The notes: generated by a model from the letters alone, not told the origin. Shown: positions 1 to 5,879, numbered from the stretch's first letter. The stretch is 6,173 bases of DNA from Candidatus Iainarchaeum sp. (GCA_017608775.1 JAFCFF010000032.1:1-6173); one strand, 5' to 3'. Numbers and translations are program-made.

Positions 1-2248
1 TGAAGTTTTTTTCTATTTCTCTCAAAGTGTTTTGAAATCTCATTTCCTTAGCAAGCTCTAGCCTTTCTAGCATTCTTTCAACATCTGTCCTTTCTTTTTT
101 CAGAGTAATCATTTTTTTTCTAAAATGCTGGACGTCCTCTAACTCTGTTCTATAGTCTTTTATCGCTCTTAGGTTTACTTCTCCGATAGCCTCCTTTTCC
201 CTCAGTATCTTTCCAAGCTCCTTTTCAAGCTCTTCCAGGGTTCTGGCCTCTGTCTTTCTTTTTTTCCATCCAATTTTCTCTAACTCTTCTTTTAAATCCC
301 TTATTTTTATTTTGGAGTCTTTTATTTTTTCCTCTAAGAATCTGATGTTGCTTTTCTCCTTTTCCCTCTCCAGCTCATTTTCCCTTGCTTTCTTCCCAAG
401 TTTTTCAATACTTTTTTTAATATTTTCTTTTTTCTCCTTTTCCTTTTTTATTTTCTCTGAAATTTTTTCAACCCTGGTTTTTAGCTTTGAGAAAACAACA
501 CCAATCTCTGCCTTCTCTTTTTTTAGCTTACTTATCTCCTCCAACTTTTTTTCTATGGTTTTTAGATTTTCAAACTCCCTTTCCTTTTCAAGAAGTTCTG
601 AGTTTAGCTTTCCATAATAGACAATTTTTTTTCTCTCCTCTGAAATTTTCTCCTCAACAAACTTCAGTTCCTTTTTCAGCCTCCCAAGATTTTCTGTCCT
701 TGGGTATCTTAACCTACTTTCAAAACCCCCTTTTAGCAACCCGGATCTAAAAACCAAATCCCCCTCCAGGCTTGCTGCATTTAATTTTCCAACAATTTTT
801 TTTAGATCTTCTGTTCTTTTAACTATAACGCTGTTAGAAAAAACAAAGTCAACAACACTTTCAAACTTCTTGTCGTATCTTAAGAAGGACTTTGTTTTTC
901 CAAGAATTCCCTTATCTTTTTTTATTTTCTTTTCCTGTGTTGTTTTTATTTTGTTTAGGGGGATAAACACAGCCCTTCCTATTTTTTGTTTCTTGAGAAT
1001 ATTTATTGCGTTTAACGCTGTTTTCTCATTGTCTGTAACTATATATTTTCCTCTTTCTCCTAGCAAGCATTCTATGGCCTTATGGTATTTTTCATCGTAG
1101 TCGATAAGGTCAGAAACCCTACCATAAACAATTCCTGCAGACGCTATCCTGTTCAAACTAAAATCTCCAAATTTTTCAGAGAGAAGTATTTTTTCCCTTA
1201 AAACATCCCTTTTTCTTCCCAAAGCATCTAGTTTTTTTTCTATGCTGTAATCATATTTGCTCAGGCTTTTTTTAATTTTATTTATTTCTCTCTCTAATCT
1301 GTTTTTTCTCTTTAAAAAATTCTCTTTCCTTTTTTTTTCAATTCTCTTTATCTCTGGCTCTTTTTCTAAATCCCTTATTCTTTCCTCTAAGTAGTGTAAT
1401 TTTTCTTTTTTTCTTTCATAATCGACAACCCCTTTTTCCAAACCAATCTCGAGCGCTCTCTCAATTTTTTCAAGAGCTTCTTTTTTTTCCTCTATTTTTG
1501 TTTGTAGAGTTTTTATGTTTTTATCAAGAACTTTCACCCACTTTCTTTTCTCAGATAAGGTTTTTTGCTCCTCTCTTAGACTTTTTTCAAACACCTTTTT
1601 TTTCTTCTCCAGAATACTTAATTTTAATTCGCTCTCTTTTTTTTCCAAAGTTTTAAATTTCTCCGCAATTTTCTTTTCTTCCTCAAGCCTTTTCAAGAGT
1701 TTTCCTCTTTCCTCAAGTATGATTTCCCCTTCTGTTATTTTTTTCTCAACCTTCCCCATCTCTCTTAGGGCTTCTTTCTTTTTTTCCTCGAAATAACTTA
1801 TTCCGCTTATATCATCTATTATTTCCTTTCTTTCTTTGGGAGATATATTTATTATTTTTTGAACATCCCCCTGCATCACAACGTTATGACCGGAACAGTC
1901 TATTCCATAACTCTCCAAAAAAAGAACAACCTCGTTTCTTGAAACTGTTTTTCCGTTAAGTTTGTAGGTGCTTGTCCCATCTTTTTTAATTTTCCTAGAT
2001 ATCACAAAATCCTTACCAAAGAGAGAAACATTTCCCTCTGGCTTGTTGTTGTGAATAAGTTCTTTGAGCCTTGATACTCTTAGTTGCTTTAGGGAGTTGT
2101 TTCCAAGAACAAAGAGAAGGCTGTCTATGATGTTGCTCTTTCCAACGCCGTTTGGACCGATGATTGTTGTAAATCCTTTGTCTAGAGGAATTTCTGCCCT
2201 ATCAAATGACTTGAAGTTATAGAGTTTTAGTTTATTTAGTATTTCCAT
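1..2248 (-). CDS. smc: Chromosome segregation ATPase SMC, N-terminal 749 residues (3' end outside window)
   Basis: This is the core ATPase subunit of the prokaryotic condensin (SMC complex), which entraps and organises chromosomal DNA. Starting from ATG at 2248, the reading frame is open without a stop to base 1. Residues 1-155 form the N-terminal head lobe, with Walker A GPNGVGKS at 31-38 (V where most SMCs have S), the LRVSRLKELI segment at 56-65 and the Q-loop MQGDVQKI at 125-132, followed by the SMC-typical block SPKERKEIIDDISGI. Residues of about 155-365 and 520-735 are Lys/Glu-rich coiled coil. Residues of about 368-515 are the SMC hinge, with GRVSDLIDYDEKY, GRAVFIPLNKI and the GD...SG...GG motif at 496-509. 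The hinge rules out Rad50, which has a zinc hook instead. EAIGEVNLRAIKDY (686-699) marks the approach to the C-terminal head, so roughly 150 residues (signature motif, Walker B) should lie to the left. The arms are short: I project about 900 residues in total against the usual 1150-1190. No Shine-Dalgarno sequence is seen, so the message is probably leaderless. Confidence 0.96.
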   Translation of the reverse strand, partial: MEILNKLKLYNFKSFDRAEIPLDKGFTTIIGPNGVGKSNIIDSLLFVLGNNSLKQLRVSRLKELIHNNKPEGNVSLFGKDFVISRKIKKDGTSTYKLNGKTVSRNEVVLFLESYGIDCSGHNVVMQGDVQKIINISPKERKEIIDDISGISYFEEKKKEALREMGKVEKKITEGEIILEERGKLLKRLEEEKKIAEKFKTLEKKESELKLSILEKKKKVFEKSLREEQKTLSEKRKWVKVLDKNIKTLQTKIEEKKEALEKIERALEIGLEKGVVDYERKKEKLHYLEERIRDLEKEPEIKRIEKKRKENFLKRKNRLEREINKIKKSLSKYDYSIEKKLDALGRKRDVLREKILLSEKFGDFSLNRIASAGIVYGRVSDLIDYDEKYHKAIECLLGERGKYIVTDNEKTALNAINILKKQKIGRAVFIPLNKIKTTQEKKIKKDKGILGKTKSFLRYDKKFESVVDFVFSNSVIVKRTEDLKKIVGKLNAASLEGDLVFRSGLLKGGFESRLRYPRTENLGRLKKELKFVEEKISEERKKIVYYGKLNSELLEKEREFENLKTIEKKLEEISKLKKEKAEIGVVFSKLKTRVEKISEKIKKEKEKKENIKKSIEKLGKKARENELEREKEKSNIRFLEEKIKDSKIKIRDLKEELEKIGWKKRKTEARTLEELEKELGKILREKEAIGEVNLRAIKDYRTELEDVQHFRKKMITLKKERTDVERMLERLELAKEMRFQNTLREIEKNF

Positions 2249-2270
2249 ATTAAGAAAAAAGCATCTTCAT

Positions 2271-2290
2271 AATTAAAAATTTTCTATAAA
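2271..2290 (-). promoter_or_regulatory. Candidate promoter of smc (TATA-like elements)
   Basis: On the minus strand, ATTTTTAATT (2280-2271) is centred about 27 bases before the smc ATG, the spacing expected for a leaderless archaeal transcript. A second candidate, TTTATAGA (2290-2283), would give a leader of about 13 bases. No Shine-Dalgarno sequence precedes the ATG, which favours the first. The rest of the 93-base gap (2249-2341) shows no clear terminator for the upstream membrane-protein gene, so read-through into smc is also possible. Confidence 0.4.
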
Positions 2291-2341
2291 CCAGGTTTTC
2301 TTTGTTGATGTGTTTTTGTGGCCTTTACTATCTGCCAAGAA

Positions 2342-3121
2342 CTAAAAACTTTCCACAAGATAGGCTGGTAGAATACTTAGAAGCAAGTAGTTGTACCACC
2401 CAACTACAAGAACGTATATAAAACCAGCAAATGGAGTGTAGCTTCCTTGCTTCAGGACAAAGCTGTTAAACACAGAGGCAAAATCAAGAAAAAACCCGAG
2501 GATGTTGAAGAGAAACAAATAAATAACACTTAAAACAACAAAGGAAACAAGCCAATATATAGCAAAAACAAAGAAATGTTTCTTGACAAACTCAAGACTT
2601 TCAAGAAACAGCTCCCTTATTTTCAGGTCTCTTATTGCAAGAATGCCAAAACTGAATATAAGATAGATAAAAACAACAACATCAAAAATAAAAAACAACA
2701 CCAAAAAAATAACAAAAAGAAAGGTAACAAAGCTAAAAACCCAAAGTAAGAACCCCTCAACAATAAAAAGCACAAAGAAAAAAATAAAAATTACAAAAAA
2801 CACCCAAAAAATCTTTACTATTCTTGAAAGGGTAAAGTTTAAGGCCTCAAAAATCTTTTTTTCCCTGAAATATCTTGTGAAGAAAGTAGTGAAAAATCCA
2901 GAAAGAAACAGCGAAAAAAGCCAAAAAACAACAAGCCAGATAAGAGAGGGACTTCTTAAGACTGCGGGAAGAATGCTTTTTTGTCCCTCCACAAAAAGAT
3001 TAAGAACAAGCGAAATCGTTAGGGATGTCAGGGCTATGCTCAGGGCTCCCAAAAGCAAGCCAAAAACAACAAGCCTTAAATCAAAGGCGGAAAAAAATAA
3101 TCTTTTAAATGCTTTTAACAT
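2342..3121 (-). CDS. Phe-rich polytopic membrane protein of unknown function
   Basis: I do not recognise this family with certainty. With the start at ATG 3121 the protein has 259 residues, of which about 52 are Phe (20%). About six hydrophobic segments are visible, at roughly 15-43, 60-81, 102-125, 127-160 (long, perhaps two helices), 183-211 and 231-256. A short charged loop, IRDLKIRELFLESLEFVKKHFF (162-183), precedes the fifth segment; this arrangement recalls archaeal membrane families of the DUF4013/DUF7847 kind, but that is only an impression. There are no catalytic motifs and no cleavable signal. The frame could be extended upstream to TTG 3163 (14 more residues), but that start would place the only good TATA box (3143-3150) inside the gene. 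ATG 3121 lies about 26 bases from the box centre, as expected for a leaderless message, so I chose it. It is divergent from eL42, and smc follows in the same direction after 93 bases. Confidence 0.8.
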   Translation of the reverse strand: MLKAFKRLFFSAFDLRLVVFGLLLGALSIALTSLTISLVLNLFVEGQKSILPAVLRSPSLIWLVVFWLFSLFLSGFFTTFFTRYFREKKIFEALNFTLSRIVKIFWVFFVIFIFFFVLFIVEGFLLWVFSFVTFLFVIFLVLFFIFDVVVFIYLIFSFGILAIRDLKIRELFLESLEFVKKHFFVFAIYWLVSFVVLSVIYLFLFNILGFFLDFASVFNSFVLKQGSYTPFAGFIYVLVVGWYNYLLLSILPAYLVESF

Positions 3122-3142
3122 ATACAAAATATTCAAAATAAC

Positions 3143-3150
3143 TTTATATA
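3143..3150. promoter_or_regulatory. Shared divergent TATA box for eL42 (+) and the membrane protein (-)
   Basis: The plus strand reads TTTATATA, preceded by the A-rich BRE-like AAAATAAC (3135-3142). A start point about 25 bases downstream (near 3172) would give eL42 a leader of about 19 bases containing its ribosome binding site. The minus strand reads TATATAAA, preceded by A-rich sequence; 25-26 bases downstream on that strand falls exactly on the ATG at 3121 of the membrane-protein gene. One box therefore satisfies both genes. The plus orientation fits the archaeal consensus better. Confidence 0.6.
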
Positions 3151-3176
3151 CGTTTTTCTCCAAAGTTTTTTTGTTT

Positions 3177-3184
3177 AGAGAGGG
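3177..3184 (+). promoter_or_regulatory. Ribosome binding site of eL42
   Basis: AGAGAGGG lies six bases before the ATG at 3191 and is partly complementary to the archaeal 16S rRNA 3' end. It supports that start codon. Confidence 0.55.
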
Positions 3185-3190
3185 TTTAAA

Positions 3191-3475
3191 ATGAAACTTG
3201 TAAAGGAATTAAAGACATACTGTAAACATTGTAAGAAACACACGCCACATACCCTAAAGGAGTTTAGGACAGGAAAGGCAAGAACCCTTGCCATGGGCAC
3301 GAGAAAACATCTCAGAGCAACAAAGAAAGGATATGGTGGAAAGTTCAAGGCAATTGTTCTTGTAAAAAAGAAAACCAAAAAACCCACTTTTCTGGCAACA
3401 TGTAAGGAATGTAAAAAGAAAAGATATTTTGTGCTGAGATCAAGGCAGAAAAGAGTTGAGCTTGTTTCTAAGTAG
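3191..3475 (+). CDS. rpl44e: Large-subunit ribosomal protein eL42 (L44e / L36A)
   Basis: This is a zinc-ribbon protein of the archaeal and eukaryotic large ribosomal subunit; in known ribosomes it sits close to the E site and contacts the CCA end of the exiting tRNA. The protein has 94 residues, the normal archaeal length, and begins KLVKELKTYCKHCKKHTPHT, typical of the family. The four zinc ligands are C11, C14, C71 and C74, in two CxxC pairs. The middle carries the basic, Gly-rich segment TKKGYGGKFKAI (44-55), corresponding to the family's conserved loop, and overall the protein is very rich in Lys and Arg. It has a TATA box, a short leader and a Shine-Dalgarno sequence. In many archaea eL42 is followed directly by eS27 (S27e); that gene is absent here and an unrelated winged-helix gene follows after 51 bases. 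Confidence 0.98.
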   Translation: MKLVKELKTYCKHCKKHTPHTLKEFRTGKARTLAMGTRKHLRATKKGYGGKFKAIVLVKKKTKKPTFLATCKECKKKRYFVLRSRQKRVELVSK

Positions 3476-3493
3476 AATTTTTGGCTTTCCTTC

Positions 3494-3509
3494 TTTTTTT
3501 AAATTTTTT
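3494..3509 (+). promoter_or_regulatory. T-tract terminator of eL42 doubling as TATA box of the next gene
   Basis: The sequence is T7-AAA-T6. Runs of T just after a gene (18 bases past the eL42 stop) are typical archaeal intrinsic terminators. The same bases contain TTTAAATT, centred about 25 bases before the ATG at 3527, the distance expected of a TATA box for a leaderless transcript. Both readings are inferred from position and composition. Confidence 0.45.
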
Positions 3510-3526
3510 AGAACTTGTCTTATTTG

Positions 3527-4408
3527 ATGGCCTTTAGAGATTTTGTATTGCTTGTTGTCAAACAAAACCCAGAGATTTCCTCAGAAGCACTTGTTCTCAA
3601 GTTTAAGGATAAATATGGTTCCTACGAGTCTGCAAGGGCCGCGGTTTACAGGGCTATAAAGGACTTAACTTCTCTGTCTTGTGTTCACAAAACAAAGGAC
3701 GGAAAGCTGAGAATAACAGCTAAGGGGGAAGAGCTCTTGACAACACAGATGAAAAACAAGCTTATTTTGAGGTTGTCAGAGATGATTTCAAAACACGATG
3801 TTGAAAACGCAGATAGGATTCTAAGTCAGCTCCATACTTTGGTTGAGAGGACAAAGGAAAATCCAGAGTTTATATCCATAGCAAGAAGCTCCTCAGGTTT
3901 TTATATAACCGATCTTCTTTTTCTTGAAGTTTTGCTTGATAAGAAAATAATGTTGATGGAGAAGCTGAAAAAATCACTTGACAAATACAAGAATTTTTTG
4001 AAGGAGCACAACTTTCCTGATTATCTCTTGTTTCCTTTTTCTGAAAAAACAATCAAAAAACTAGATGCCAACATAAAAAAAGACCAGGAAATAAAAAAGA
4101 TCGTCTTCACAACATCTGAAAATTTCAGAAAAGCGCTTGCCAAAAAATATAACTTAGATCCTAGGAAAGAGCTGGTTATAGGAAAAAAACTTTTCAAACG
4201 TTTTCTTTTGGAGGTTCTTGAAACAGACTTTCCGCTCTCTCCGACAGATGTTTTAGGGGTTTTTGACACCGGAAAGTTCAAGATTATCTTAAAATCTTTT
4301 GAAATTGAGGTTTATGGGAATTACAAAGATTTGTTTAGTTTAAAAACAAAAGACTACGATAGAAAATTCATAGAAAAAATAAAAAAAGAAAAAATTAGCT
4401 TTCCCTAA
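3527..4408 (+). CDS. Uncharacterised protein with N-terminal winged-helix-like region
   Basis: I do not recognise the full-length family. From ATG 3527 the protein has 293 residues. Residues 1-72 look like a winged helix: a first helix RDFVLLVVKQNP, a helix-turn-helix SSEALVLKFKDKYGSYESARAAVYRAIKDL with a likely recognition helix at about 34-48, and a wing KTKDGKLRITAKGEELL. This suggests DNA or RNA binding, perhaps transcriptional control, which is inference. Residues of about 75-190 are largely helical and amphipathic (KLILRLSEMISKHDVENADRI, then KKIMLMEKLKKSLDKYKNFL). Residues of about 190-293 are mixed, ending in a Lys-rich tail. There is no signal peptide, membrane segment or cysteine cluster; the only Cys is C52. 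TTG 3515 could add four residues, but ATG is preferred because it fits the upstream TATA spacing. The 3' end overlaps the kinase gene by 14 bases, tail to tail. Confidence 0.85.
   Translation: MAFRDFVLLVVKQNPEISSEALVLKFKDKYGSYESARAAVYRAIKDLTSLSCVHKTKDGKLRITAKGEELLTTQMKNKLILRLSEMISKHDVENADRILSQLHTLVERTKENPEFISIARSSSGFYITDLLFLEVLLDKKIMLMEKLKKSLDKYKNFLKEHNFPDYLLFPFSEKTIKKLDANIKKDQEIKKIVFTTSENFRKALAKKYNLDPRKELVIGKKLFKRFLLEVLETDFPLSPTDVLGVFDTGKFKIILKSFEIEVYGNYKDLFSLKTKDYDRKFIEKIKKEKISFP
4374..4394 (-). terminator. T-rich terminator of the kinase gene, inside the opposite gene
   Basis: On the minus strand the bases immediately after the kinase TAA (4397-4395) read T6, C, T7, A, T6. This is a strong archaeal-type oligo-T termination signal. 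On the plus strand the same bases encode the Lys-rich tail (KIKKEK) of the winged-helix protein, so they are doubly used. There is no hairpin, as is normal for archaeal terminators. Confidence 0.55.
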
Positions 4409-4874
4409 ATCCAAATTTCTTTAGTATTTTGTGTCTTCTTTCTTTTTCTTCCTTGCTTTCCCTTCTCTCCGACCTGCCACCATCTATAATTCCAAGCAAG
4501 GCATTTCCTTCCTTTCCCTCGTAAACAACCGCTTTCATAGGGTTGTTTGAGGCTCCCAGTATAGAAGCAACACCATGTACCTGTTTGATCTTTTCCATCA
4601 CATTAACAGGAAACGCTTTTTTTAGAACAATTACAAAAACATGTCCTGCCCCAATTTTCAAGGCAATATCAGAAGCAATTTCTCTTAGGCTTTCATCATT
4701 TCCAGATGTCCTTGTTATTTTTGTCTGTCCGTCGTTCATCGCTATCCCAAACTTTATTTCCGAGCTCGAGGAGGCAAGAGCGTTATGTAAATCTCCAACT
4801 GTCTTCAGAGAAAAGTTACCCTGTCCTATTATTGTTTCTCTTTTCTTGTGTTTTATCTCAACCTCTTTTATCAC
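4395..4874 (-). CDS. Adenosine-specific kinase family protein (COG1839 / PF04008)
   Basis: Members of this small, mainly archaeal family are described as adenosine-specific kinases with a stably phosphorylated histidine, and presumably act in the cytoplasm in nucleoside salvage. The 159 residues cover the whole usual length of about 160-170. The family's signature blocks are clear: KFGIAMNDG (41-49), TSGND (56-60), KIGAGHVFVIVLKKAFPVNV (73-92) with H78 as the candidate phosphohistidine, a region near 108-112 ending in NP (GASNNP, usually ATANP), and the glycine-rich LLGIIDGG (126-133). A basic C-terminal tail, KERRHKILKKFGF, follows. The start is GTG at 4874. A TAG lies in frame directly before it and the next ATG is at residue 46, past conserved sequence, so GTG is required. 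It has its own promoter, separate from the upstream operon. The precise physiological substrate is not decided by the sequence. Confidence 0.92.
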   Translation of the reverse strand: MIKEVEIKHKKRETIIGQGNFSLKTVGDLHNALASSSSEIKFGIAMNDGQTKITRTSGNDESLREIASDIALKIGAGHVFVIVLKKAFPVNVMEKIKQVHGVASILGASNNPMKAVVYEGKEGNALLGIIDGGRSERRESKEEKERRHKILKKFGFRES

Positions 4875-4878
4875 CTAA

Positions 4879-4915
4879 CCACCAAATAACCTAAAGCTTA
4901 GTTATTTTTATAAAA
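4879..4915 (-). promoter_or_regulatory. Promoter and ribosome binding site of the kinase gene
   Basis: The palindromic TATA box TTTTATAAAA (4906-4915) predicts transcription from about 4885. The short leader would then carry GGTGG (4883-4879), four bases before the GTG at 4874. This spacing is tight, and the adjacent AGGTGAT, which contains the start codon itself, may contribute to pairing with 16S rRNA. The 62-base gap (4875-4936) shows nothing else. Confidence 0.5.
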
Positions 4916-4936
4916 TCTATTTTGAGCTGTTATCTG

Positions 4937-5233
4937 TTAAGAATCAGCCAAGATTTTCAAAACCTCTTTTATAATTTTTCTTCCTTTTTCCTCCTTTTCA
5001 ATTTTTTTAACGCTTATCTTTCCTGTCATGAATAGGGATACAGCATATCCCTTTACGTTGAAGACAATAACATAGGGAGTGTCTATCTCAACATCAAACT
5101 TTTTTTCTATATTTGGAACTATTTTTTTCAGATTAAGCCTCTCTCTTTTTTTTGGAACAAACTCTATTCCTTTTGTTGTTGAGCACGGTCTAGTGATATA
5201 TCCCTTTGAAATTATCTCGTCTATATTCCCCAT
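4937..5233 (-). CDS. Small uncharacterised protein, TBP-like sequence pattern, in operon with ThiI-like gene
   Basis: The protein has 98 residues and no function I can name. Residues 11-30 hold GYITRPCSTTKGIEFVPKKR, with the only cysteine (C17) in an RPCST context that looks like a conserved site. Residues of about 33-98 alternate helix and strand: LNLKKIVPNIEKKFDV, then the strands YVIVFNV and YAVSLFMTGKISVKKI, then the helix GRKIIKEVLKIL. The hydrophobic strand followed by F-M-T-G-K-I-S-V and a helix resembles half of a TATA-binding-protein repeat (F-x-S-G-K-I-V). That is a pattern similarity only, not proof of a shared fold or of DNA binding. It starts at ATG 5233, four bases after the stop of the ThiI-like gene, with an in-frame TAG upstream at 5245-5243. 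Its Shine-Dalgarno sequence overlaps the previous stop, so it is translationally linked to the PP-loop gene and probably works with it. Confidence 0.85.
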   Translation of the reverse strand: MGNIDEIISKGYITRPCSTTKGIEFVPKKRERLNLKKIVPNIEKKFDVEIDTPYVIVFNVKGYAVSLFMTGKISVKKIEKEEKGRKIIKEVLKILADS

Positions 5234-5236
5234 ATT

Positions 5237-5243
5237 CTCACCC
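5237..5243 (-). promoter_or_regulatory. Shine-Dalgarno site overlapping the upstream stop codon
   Basis: GGGTGAG on the minus strand lies three bases before the ATG at 5233. It contains the TGA stop (5240-5238) of the ThiI-like gene, an arrangement typical of translational coupling. Confidence 0.7.
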
Positions 5244-5879
5244 TATAAATCTTGTCTCAACCTCTTGTAAACTTCTTTTTACCATTTTCCCTATGTCCAA
5301 GCCAAGCTCCTGAGCCTTTATCTCCTTGACTGTTGCCCTTGTCCTTGGTTTTTCCGGTGTTATGTTACAGCACTCACCAGCTGGATCTATGCTTATCTCG
5401 TAGGTCCCGATTTCCCTTGCTATTTTTTCTATCTCAAGCTTGTCAAGGGATATCAAGGGATGTAGAACAATGTTTTTCCTGAAAACCTCGTACTCTGTTC
5501 CCAGGTTTTCCAGTGTCTGACTTGCCACCTGTGCCAGGGAATCTCCTTTAACTATAAACTTTATTTTTTCTTTTTTTGCGATTTCAGTGGCTATTCTGTG
5601 CATTACCCTTACGTTAACTATGTTAAAAAAGCTCAGGTCAACCTTGTCAAGCATTTCCTTGAGGTTTTTTTCATGCTTAACTACATAGAGCTTCATCCTT
5701 TTTCCAAACTTATTTGAGAAAAGCCTTAAAATCCTCTCTGTTTTTCCGGTTTCCTCCGTATCCGAAAACCTTCCATAGTTAAAGTTAACAAAAACAAGGT
5801 CAAAGCCACTATCTAGCAAGATATATGAGGCTACCGCACTGTCTATTCCCCCAGATATAAGGCTTAGCGCTCTTTCCAC
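5238..5879 (-). CDS. THUMP-less ThiI-type PP-loop protein (tRNA sulfurtransferase-like)
   Basis: This matches the adenylating PP-loop (AANH) domain of ThiI, the enzyme that activates U8 of tRNA with ATP for 4-thiouridine formation and that also serves thiamine synthesis in some bacteria. The ATP pyrophosphatase motif SGGIDS is at residues 9-14, at the very N-terminus. The ThiI hallmark GDSLAQVASQTLENL is at 112-126, and the AGECCNITPEKPRTR block (167-181) corresponds to the usual PYEDCC...PKHPKT region. The protein has 213 residues, against about 380-390 for full archaeal ThiI: the N-terminal ferredoxin-like and THUMP RNA-binding domains are missing. This is not an artefact of start choice, because GTG 5879 has a strong Shine-Dalgarno sequence and an in-frame TGA at 5888-5886. 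The CxxC pair expected just before the RxMxRIA segment (91-97) is replaced by Asn (N86, N89), so classical sulfur transfer at that site is unlikely. C170 and C171 remain. It is first in an operon with the small gene that follows. Confidence 0.88.
   Translation of the reverse strand: MERALSLISGGIDSAVASYILLDSGFDLVFVNFNYGRFSDTEETGKTERILRLFSNKFGKRMKLYVVKHEKNLKEMLDKVDLSFFNIVNVRVMHRIATEIAKKEKIKFIVKGDSLAQVASQTLENLGTEYEVFRKNIVLHPLISLDKLEIEKIAREIGTYEISIDPAGECCNITPEKPRTRATVKEIKAQELGLDIGKMVKRSLQEVETRFIG

Noticed and set aside
312..1796. Several plus-strand frames rich in Phe, Ser and Leu opposite smc
   Set aside because: They are the complement of Lys/Glu-rich coiled-coil codons of the continuous SMC frame on the minus strand, with no domain pattern and no ribosome binding sites.
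1..2248. Rad50 instead of SMC
   Set aside because: The middle of the protein has an SMC hinge with the GD...SG...GG motif and no CxxC zinc hook. The N-terminal blocks (SPKERKEIIDDISGI) are SMC-type.
3122..3163. Upstream TTG start adding 14 residues to the membrane protein
   Set aside because: It would put the only good promoter element inside the gene and has no ribosome binding site. ATG 3121 fits the TATA spacing.
2877..3387. Lys-rich plus-strand frame at 2877-3194 and minus-strand frame at 3175-3387
   Set aside because: They are antisense shadows of the membrane-protein gene and of eL42, respectively. The sequence of each is explained by the real gene on the other strand.
3870..4281. Two minus-strand frames within the winged-helix gene
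   Set aside because: There is no initiation signal or recognisable motif, and they lie wholly inside a well-supported gene on the other strand.
4921..4939. Direct repeat TGTTA-TC-TGTTA after the small gene
   Set aside because: It is too short and imperfect to call a regulatory or mobile-element repeat, and it overlaps the stop codon by chance.
4543..5270. Plus-strand frames opposite the kinase and the small operon gene
   Set aside because: The minus-strand products match a known family or sit in an operon with good Shine-Dalgarno sites. The plus frames are Ser/Phe-rich complements.
5238..5879. QueC (7-cyano-7-deazaguanine synthase) or another PP-loop enzyme
   Set aside because: SGGIDSA alone would allow it, but GDSLAQVASQTLENL and the ECC...P.KPRT block are specific to ThiI-type proteins.
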